The notes under the pieces were generated by a model, which was given only the letters and a program-made list of their open reading frames with translations, was not told where the DNA came from and did not search any database. A DNA stretch of 7,584 nt from Anaerolineae bacterium (GTDB lineage: Bacteria; Chloroflexota; Anaerolineae; Anaerolineales; Anaerolineaceae): contig JACRAG010000325.1 in assembly GCA_016213455.1 (NCBI GenBank), positions 1 to 7,584 of the forward strand, given 5' to 3'. Shown here in pieces: positions 1 to 4,219 of this stretch. Position 1 is the first letter of the stretch; every line of letters begins with the position of its first letter. The translations under genes and the position numbers were made by a program.

Positions 1-297
1 GGCGTGATCGTTCTGCTTGGCGCCGGTGGGCAGGCATATGCACGTTCGCATGTAGAAGACAGCATCGCCACGCTCAACCGGATGAACCTCGACGCGGATG
101 ATTTGATCTACTTCTCCGAGTTGGTCGAAGCTGAAGGGATGCAATACACACTTGACGCTTACCAGGCTGGACTGGGACCGTTGAGCGCCGGCGAGCGCGC
201 AGCCCAGGCAGAAGAAATCGAAACCGCGCTGGTTTTTGACGACCAGCGCGGCACACCTCACATCAGCCGGTATGACATTCGCGAATTTGTGTATTAA
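1..297 (+). CDS. C-terminal fragment, probable radical SAM family protein (5' end outside window)
   Basis: The reading frame is open from base 1 and ends in TAA at 295-297, so this is the last 98 or so codons of a longer gene. The GTG at position 4 is probably an internal codon. The fragment starts with a hydrophobic strand followed by LGAGG. It continues with an HVEDSIATLNRM helix, the segment DDLIYFSELVE, and ends in RYDIREFVY. This combination (Gly-rich strand, 'D-x-IYFS' strand, terminal 'YDIREF-Y') resembles the C-terminal end of HemN/Elp3-like radical SAM proteins as I remember them. The CxxxCxxC iron-sulfur motif that would prove it lies upstream of the window, so substrate and reaction cannot be stated. 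It converges on the EamA gene, and the two stop codons overlap. Confidence 0.5.
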   Translation, partial: GVIVLLGAGGQAYARSHVEDSIATLNRMNLDADDLIYFSELVEAEGMQYTLDAYQAGLGPLSAGERAAQAEEIETALVFDDQRGTPHISRYDIREFVY

Positions 298-719
298 CCA
301 ATCGTCAGAAGGATAATTCCGCCCACCGTCATCAGCATACCCAGCACGGTTTTCAAAGTCAGCGGCTCACCGCTGAAGAGAATGCCCATCAATGCCCCAA
401 ACAAGGGTGAAGTGAAGGCAATCGGCATCACCTTGGTGAGCGGCGCGCCTTTGATCGCCGTGTAAAAGCATAGCATCCCCGCCGCGCCAGCCACCACCCC
501 GCCGCCAATGATCATGTACAGCAGAGCCTTGGGACCGGCTTGGGGTATGGTCCGCCACTGTGGAAAACTTGCCGTGCCCAGGATGAGCAGTGCAACCGCC
601 GTGCGGATGGTGATGCCCATGGTGGGTGAAAGGTTGCCCAGGTGCAGGCCTTTCTTCTCGAAATAACCGCCCACACCCCAACAGATAGCCGTGAGCAGTG
701 CAAAAAGTTGTGGTTTCAT
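294..719 (-). CDS. Half-size EamA/DMT-superfamily membrane protein
   Basis: A 141-residue, very hydrophobic protein with about five predicted membrane helices (roughly residues 3-19, 33-52, 64-86, 93-114 and 120-140). The start (LLTAICWGVGGYFEKKGL) and the end (a P-x-FTSPLFGALMG helix, then GEPLTLKTVLGMLMTVGGIILL) are typical of a single EamA domain. Classical EamA transporters have two such domains and about 300 residues, so this is a half-size member that would need to dimerise. Substrate is unknown. The ATG at 719 is preceded on the minus strand by GAGGAG with a 6-nt spacer, a good ribosome binding site. It begins 24 bp after the stop of the upstream cysteine desulfurase-like gene on the same strand, so the two are probably co-transcribed. 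Its TAA (294-296) overlaps the stop of the convergent gene. Confidence 0.85.
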   Translation of the reverse strand: MKPQLFALLTAICWGVGGYFEKKGLHLGNLSPTMGITIRTAVALLILGTASFPQWRTIPQAGPKALLYMIIGGGVVAGAAGMLCFYTAIKGAPLTKVMPIAFTSPLFGALMGILFSGEPLTLKTVLGMLMTVGGIILLTIG

Positions 720-743
720 GGCATTCTCCTCAAATCTTCTTTT

Positions 744-2150
744 TCAATCAAGCCAGCGAAAGTAGCGCTTAAAATGGGGGTTCCAGCCTTCGGGAAGATA
801 TTCTCCGGTGGCGTTGTTCTGGTGATATTTTCCGGTAAATTCTTTGCGCGCAATGTGGTTTAACGCATCCACCAGAGCGTCCACATCTTCGGTCGTATTG
901 TAAAGGCCGAAGGAAGCCCGCACCAGACCGGGCATGTTGGCCCGGTTACCGGAGAGGATGTCGCTGCGCACCCGCAGCGACTCTGCCTCGGTCACCCCCA
1001 ATAGGCGCAGCAGATAAGGGTGCGCACAAAAGCAGCCGTTGCGCACGCCGATGCCGAACTCGTACCCCAGGATGGCGCCGACCAGGAAATGGTCAATCCC
1101 CTCCAACTGCATGGGAATCACCCCCACCCGATTCATGCACCAGGCCGGATCAGAAGAGCCAAACAGGTGCAAACCAGGCACCTGCGGCAGCTTGCGCAAA
1201 GCATATTCGGTCAATTCTGCCTCATGCGCAGCCACCGCGTCCATGCCAATCACTTCTAATTGTGAAATCGCTGCCGCCAGAGCCACCGCGCCAGCTGTGT
1301 TGGGACTGCCAGCCTCATCCCGTTCAGGCGCGCCTGTCCAGGCCACCTCGTTTTCGGTTACAAACTCCACCTGCCCACCCCCGCGGTGGTCCGGCATGCC
1401 GCGCTCAAAAATGTCTCGCAGACCCACCAACGCACCGGTCCCATAAGGGGCATACATTTTGTGCGCGGAGATGACCACGTAGTCCAGATGAGCGGGGTCC
1501 GCCGGGTCGCCCATGTTCACCCGCCGGTGGGGAGCCAGCTGGGCGCAGTCCACCATGATCTGTGCACCGGCGGCGTGTGCTTTTTCCGCCAGCCGGTGGA
1601 TCGGGTTGATGTAGCCGGTCACATTGCTGGCTCCGCTGATGGCAACCAAAGCCAGGCGCCCGCGATACTGCTCCAAAAGCGCATCAAAGTGCGCCTCATC
1701 CAGCCTGCCATCAGGCAGCACGTTGCAATGCAGCACCTGCGCCACACCCCGCCAGGGCAGATCGTTGGAGTGGTGCTCCATCATACTCACCAACACCACA
1801 TTCTTTTGCTCGGTGAAGGGGAAGCGCAGCGCCAGTCGGTTGACCATCTCGGTGGTGTTCTTGCCAAAAATGCAGGTATGCACCCCCACACTACCGCCTA
1901 AAAAGCGAATAACCTTCAGCCGTGCTTCTTCATATAAATGGGTCGCGAGCTGGCTTTTAAAGCCGGTGCCGCGATGCACGCTGGAATAATAGGTCATGAA
2001 GCGCGCAACCGCCGACTCCACTGCCTTAAGAGGCGGCGTGGAAGCGGCGTTATCCAGGTTGACGTAACAACGCTGGCTGCCGTTGAGCAGCGGGACGATG
2101 ACATCCAGACCATTGTAGAGATCACGGTATGAAAATGGTACGGCAGGCAT
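744..2150 (-). CDS. Class V aminotransferase-fold PLP enzyme, SufS/CsdA-like cysteine desulfurase
   Basis: A 468-residue cytosolic PLP enzyme; cysteine desulfurases convert cysteine to alanine and carry the sulfur as a persulfide. Visible landmarks are NLDNAAST (about 31-38), a MEHHSNDLPW segment with the His expected to stack on PLP (126/127), VDCAQ with the PLP-binding Asp201, SAHKMYAPYGTG with the Schiff-base Lys231, and RNGCFCAHP with Cys373 and Cys375. In SufS the corresponding motif is R-x-GHHCA-x-P, so Cys375 sits where the sulfur-accepting Cys is expected. After the usual fold end there is a tail of about 30 residues rich in aromatic and charged residues. I chose the ATG at 2150 because AGGGAG lies 4 nt upstream. 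The GTG at 2189 has no ribosome binding site and would overlap the divergent promoter. No SufBCD or SufU/IscU gene is visible nearby, so the precise role (Fe-S supply, selenocysteine lyase or other sulfur transfer) is open. Confidence 0.82.
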   Translation of the reverse strand: MPAVPFSYRDLYNGLDVIVPLLNGSQRCYVNLDNAASTPPLKAVESAVARFMTYYSSVHRGTGFKSQLATHLYEEARLKVIRFLGGSVGVHTCIFGKNTTEMVNRLALRFPFTEQKNVVLVSMMEHHSNDLPWRGVAQVLHCNVLPDGRLDEAHFDALLEQYRGRLALVAISGASNVTGYINPIHRLAEKAHAAGAQIMVDCAQLAPHRRVNMGDPADPAHLDYVVISAHKMYAPYGTGALVGLRDIFERGMPDHRGGGQVEFVTENEVAWTGAPERDEAGSPNTAGAVALAAAISQLEVIGMDAVAAHEAELTEYALRKLPQVPGLHLFGSSDPAWCMNRVGVIPMQLEGIDHFLVGAILGYEFGIGVRNGCFCAHPYLLRLLGVTEAESLRVRSDILSGNRANMPGLVRASFGLYNTTEDVDALVDALNHIARKEFTGKYHQNNATGEYLPEGWNPHFKRYFRWLD

Positions 2151-2154
2151 GATA

Positions 2155-2160
2155 CTCCCT
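2155..2160 (-). promoter_or_regulatory. Ribosome binding site deciding the start of the desulfurase-like gene
   Basis: On the minus strand AGGGAG is followed by TATC and then ATG (2150-2148). The 4-nt spacer is short but usable. It is the only purine-rich site near either candidate start and so favours the ATG over the upstream GTG at 2189. Confidence 0.65.
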
Positions 2161-2189
2161 TGCAATTGCGTTAAAAGTGGGAAAAACAC

Positions 2190-2218
2190 TTGAAAAGGTG
2201 GGGCGAATCATATATACT
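2190..2218 (+). promoter_or_regulatory. Sigma70-type promoter of the dcw operon (PmraZ)
   Basis: TTGAAA at 2190-2195 (-35) and TATACT at 2213-2218 (-10) are separated by exactly 17 nt, each one or two bases from consensus. Predicted transcription start is about 2224-2226, giving a leader of about 80 nt before mraZ. The MraZ-type boxes begin at the base just after the -10 and run over the start site, as expected for autorepression. An extra GTGGG word (2198-2202) lies inside the -35/-10 spacer. Confidence 0.75.
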
Positions 2219-2254
2219 GTGGGTACAAGTGGTATGAAGTGGGAGATTGTGGGT
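2219..2254 (+). promoter_or_regulatory. MraZ operator: four GTGG(G/T) boxes at 10-bp period
   Basis: GTGGG at 2219-2223, GTGGT at 2229-2233, GTGGG at 2239-2243 and GTGGG at 2249-2253 repeat with an exact 10-bp step. They sit directly downstream of the -10 of the promoter that drives mraZ. MraZ proteins are known to bind tandem direct repeats of this kind (GTGG/TGGG cores spaced about one helical turn) in front of their own operon. The position overlapping the start site implies repression by MraZ. The second box is the only one that departs from GTGGG. Confidence 0.85.
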
Positions 2255-2280
2255 TGAGCGCCGGGTTTTCCCGGCGTTCA
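2255..2280 (+). other. Strong hairpin in the mraZ 5' leader
   Basis: An inverted repeat with arms 2255-2265 and 2270-2280 closes an 11-bp stem (one G-U pair, seven consecutive G-C pairs next to the loop) around a TTTT tetraloop. The pairing can extend by a U-G and a G-C pair to 2253-2282. No T-tract follows, so it is not a classical intrinsic terminator. It starts immediately after the fourth MraZ box and ends about 10 nt before the mraZ ribosome binding site. It could stabilise the transcript or influence initiation; this is inference. Confidence 0.7.
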
Positions 2281-2290
2281 GCATATCAGC

Positions 2291-2296
2291 AGAGGT
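2291..2296 (+). promoter_or_regulatory. Ribosome binding site of mraZ
   Basis: AGAGGT lies 8 nt before the ATG at 2305. It supports that ATG over the in-frame upstream GTG at 2239, which would fall inside the operator and add residues unlike any MraZ N-terminus. Confidence 0.6.
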
Positions 2297-2304
2297 TAGA
2301 ACAC

Positions 2305-2742
2305 ATGTTCCTTGGTCGCTTTGAACATAATCTGGATGATAAAGGTCGCCTCACGATCCCGGTTCGCTATCGCGAACTGCTGGCCGATGGCGCTTACGTC
2401 ACCCAGGGGTTCGACCGCAACCTGATGGTGTTGACACCCAAAGCCTTCGAGCATGTTTTCGAATACATCAACCAGATGTCCATGACTGACCCGGATGCCC
2501 GCCACCTCAAACGCCTGATCTTCTCTAATGCCGAATTTGTCGATGTGGACAAAGTCGGCCGGATATTGATCCCTCAATACCAGAGAGAATTCTCGCGTCT
2601 GGAGAACCGTGCAATCCTGGTCGGCTCCGGTGATTTCTTCGAAATCTGGTCGCCCGAAGAATGGCAGCGTCAAAACGAAGCTCTGCAAAATGCTCAGGCC
2701 AACGAACACCGTTTCGCGGCCTTCAATCTCCCGACCCGGTGA
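2305..2742 (+). CDS. mraZ: Transcriptional regulator MraZ
   Basis: A 145-residue protein of normal family length, with two tandem SpoVT/AbrB-like half-domains. The first carries the D-x-x-GR motif at residues 11-15 followed by LTIPVRYRE. The second carries it at 82-86 followed by ILIPQYQREF. The N-terminus MFLGRFEHNLDDKGR is the characteristic MraZ opening and fixes the start at this ATG. MraZ forms ring-shaped oligomers that bind tandem GTGG-type boxes upstream of the dcw cluster and usually repress it. Such boxes are present at 2219-2254, so autoregulation is well supported by context. It is the first gene of the operon, and its TGA shares one base with the ATG of rsmH (TGATG), suggesting translational coupling. 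Confidence 0.97.
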   Translation: MFLGRFEHNLDDKGRLTIPVRYRELLADGAYVTQGFDRNLMVLTPKAFEHVFEYINQMSMTDPDARHLKRLIFSNAEFVDVDKVGRILIPQYQREFSRLENRAILVGSGDFFEIWSPEEWQRQNEALQNAQANEHRFAAFNLPTR

Positions 2743-3698
2743 TGGACATGTTACCGTCCACCGGCGCTTCACAACCGCCGCACCGATCAGTACTTTACCA
2801 GCAAATTATACACGCTTTAGACCCGCGCAGTCCGGGTCTTTATGTAGACGCCACCCTTGGCGCCGGTGGGCATGCCTCAGGCATCCTGGAAGCCAGCGCG
2901 CCGTCTGGCCGCCTGCTGGGATTGGACCTGGACCCGCAGGCGCTGGCGATCGCCAGAGAACGCCTGGCCGTTTATGGCGAGCGGGCTGTCATCGTACAGG
3001 ATTCCTACACCACCCTGCTGGACCAATTGGCGCTCCTGGGGTGGGAACAGGTGGACGGCATCGTCTTCGACCTGGGCGTTTCCTCGATGCAGTTCGACAC
3101 CCCCGGGCGGGGCTTTTCCTTCCAGGCTGATGGCCCTCTGGATATGCGCTTTGGCCCCCAGCAGGGCGTCTCGGCGGCGGACCTGGTCAACAACCTGCCG
3201 GAAACAGACCTGGCGGATTTGATCTGGCGCTACGGCGAGGAACGCCAGGCACGGCGAATTGCCCGGGCGATTGTGCAGGCTCGACCGCTGCACACCACCC
3301 ACGAGCTGGCGGATGTGATTGCCGGATCATTCGGCGGTCGCCGTGGGCGCATCCACCCGGCCACCCTGACCTTCCAGGCGCTGCGCATCGCCGTCAACCA
3401 GGAACTGCAAGCCATCGAAAGCGTACTGCCTCAGGCCGTGCAGGCCCTGAAACCGGGGGGACGTCTGGCAGTGATCAGCTTCCACTCATTGGAGGACCGG
3501 CTGGTCAAACAGTTCATGCGCCGCGAAAGCCGTGATTGCATCTGCCCGCCGGAGCAACCGGTTTGCACCTGCGGTCATCATGCCATCATTCGGGAAATCA
3601 ACCGCCACCCCATCGAGGCGGACGAGGCAGAGACAACCGAAAACCCGCGCGCCAGGAGCGCGAAACTGCGCGTGGCCGAGAAGTTGCATCTGGCATGA
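2742..3698 (+). CDS. rsmH: 16S rRNA (cytosine1402-N4)-methyltransferase RsmH (MraW)
   Basis: A 318-residue SAM-dependent methyltransferase of usual length that N4-methylates C1402 in the ribosomal P site. Motifs in order: HRSVLYQQ (14-21), the SAM-binding loop VDATLGAGGHAS (35-46), LGLDLDP (59-65), then GIVFDLGVSSMQFD and GRGFSF followed by GPLDMRF (106-137). Next come HPATLTFQALRIAVNQEL (205-222), PGGRLAVISFHSLEDR (238-253) and the C-terminal NPRARSAKLRVAEK. A CxC-x6-CxC cluster (Cys266, 268, 275, 277) followed by HH sits near the C-terminus. The ATG at 2742 overlaps the mraZ stop by one base. It has no clear ribosome binding site of its own, so translation probably depends on coupling to mraZ. 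A second ATG at 2748 is possible. A longer frame from 2661 would overlap mraZ and is not needed. Confidence 0.97.
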   Translation: MDMLPSTGASQPPHRSVLYQQIIHALDPRSPGLYVDATLGAGGHASGILEASAPSGRLLGLDLDPQALAIARERLAVYGERAVIVQDSYTTLLDQLALLGWEQVDGIVFDLGVSSMQFDTPGRGFSFQADGPLDMRFGPQQGVSAADLVNNLPETDLADLIWRYGEERQARRIARAIVQARPLHTTHELADVIAGSFGGRRGRIHPATLTFQALRIAVNQELQAIESVLPQAVQALKPGGRLAVISFHSLEDRLVKQFMRRESRDCICPPEQPVCTCGHHAIIREINRHPIEADEAETTENPRARSAKLRVAEKLHLA

Positions 3699-3730
3699 CT
3701 TTTGCACTGTAAGTTAGAAATTATTACCGT

Positions 3731-3737
3731 GGAGGAG
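3731..3737 (+). promoter_or_regulatory. Strong ribosome binding site before the TTG start of the ftsL-like gene
   Basis: GGAGGAG followed by the 5-nt spacer TAACG and TTG (3743-3745). This near-perfect Shine-Dalgarno sequence, in a 44-bp AT-rich gap, identifies the non-standard TTG as the start. No ATG or GTG in this frame is similarly placed. Confidence 0.8.
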
Positions 3738-3742
3738 TAACG

Positions 3743-4219
3743 TTGAAGATCAGAAATCGCCTCAATCAGGCCTACCAGCAGGCCCCCTGGCGCAAAGCCA
3801 CCCAAAAGGGCGTCTTTTTCTTGATCGTTGCCATCCTCACTGCTTCCGTGCTATGGGTCATGCTCACGGTCAGTGTCCAGGCTGCTTCAGCAGGGTTGGA
3901 TGTACGCGCCATGGACAAAACCGTGGAAGAAACCCAACGGGAAATCGCCAGCTTGCGCACCGACATCGCCGTCTCCACCTCCTCCTCCCGCATGGAGACC
4001 CGCGCCAAAGAGCTCGGTTTTCGTCCAGCCGGCCCGGATGAAGTGGTGTACATGGTCATCCCGGGTTACAGCGGTAGAGAACCACGCATCTCTGCGCCAC
4101 CGCCCACGGTAAACAACGAACCCGTATTGATTAAACCGGTTTACACGCTATCGCTCTCCGAGTTGCTTTTGAAGGGCTTGCAAAATGCCAACTCGTTCTC
4201 GGGAGGCCGCCTGCCATGA
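3743..4219 (+). CDS. ftsL: FtsL/DivIC-like cell division protein
   Basis: A 158-residue bitopic membrane protein. Residues 1-22 are basic and cytoplasmic, about 23-46 form a single membrane helix, and about 52-80 (VRAMDKTVEETQREIASLRTD) look like a coiled coil. Residues 83-107 (RMETRAKELGFRPAGPDEVVYMVIP) match the usual FtsL/DivIC ending, where the coil is followed by a short conserved turn. FtsL proteins link the divisome and help activate the septal transglycosylase/transpeptidase pair. A tail of about 50 residues, Pro-rich and then with an LSLSELLLKGLQ helix, extends beyond the usual end. The start is TTG. The gene lies between rsmH and ftsI, the standard ftsL position, and its TGA overlaps the ftsI ATG (ATGA). 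Sequence conservation in this family is low, so the call rests on topology, the RAKELGF-x-P motif and position. Confidence 0.82.
   Translation: MKIRNRLNQAYQQAPWRKATQKGVFFLIVAILTASVLWVMLTVSVQAASAGLDVRAMDKTVEETQREIASLRTDIAVSTSSSRMETRAKELGFRPAGPDEVVYMVIPGYSGREPRISAPPPTVNNEPVLIKPVYTLSLSELLLKGLQNANSFSGGRLP

Noticed and set aside
17..33. Identical 17-mer at 17-33 and 2857-2873 as a repeat element
   Set aside because: Both copies encode Leu-Gly-Ala-Gly-Gly in unrelated proteins (the SAM-binding loop of RsmH and the Gly-rich strand of the first gene). Shared codon choice explains the match, with no similarity beyond it.
1386..1901. Long plus-strand open frame (171 codons) inside the desulfurase-like gene
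   Set aside because: It is antisense to a gene with clear family motifs. Its translation is rich in His, Arg and Pro with no recognisable domain, as expected for a shadow frame in GC-rich DNA.
2151..2189. GTG at 2189 as start of the desulfurase-like gene
   Set aside because: No ribosome binding site lies before it, it adds 13 residues unlike the family, and it would nearly abut the -35 of the divergent promoter. The ATG at 2150 is preceded by AGGGAG.
2255..2282. Leader hairpin as a rho-independent terminator
   Set aside because: The stem is strong, but no run of T follows it and the next genes are clearly one operon.
2239..2304. N-terminal extension of mraZ from GTG at 2239
   Set aside because: The extension would start inside the MraZ operator and read through the hairpin. 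MraZ proteins begin with the M-F-x-G segment encoded at 2305, which has its own ribosome binding site.
2661..2741. Upstream extension of rsmH to 2661
   Set aside because: It would overlap mraZ by 82 bases, and the added residues resemble a shifted reading of mraZ. The TGATG junction at 2740-2744 is the usual compact arrangement.
3699..3742. Possible internal promoter in the AT-rich gap before ftsL
   Set aside because: TTGCAC at 3702 has no good -10 at 16-18 nt; the TATTAC at 3722 is only 14 nt away. Not strong enough to call.
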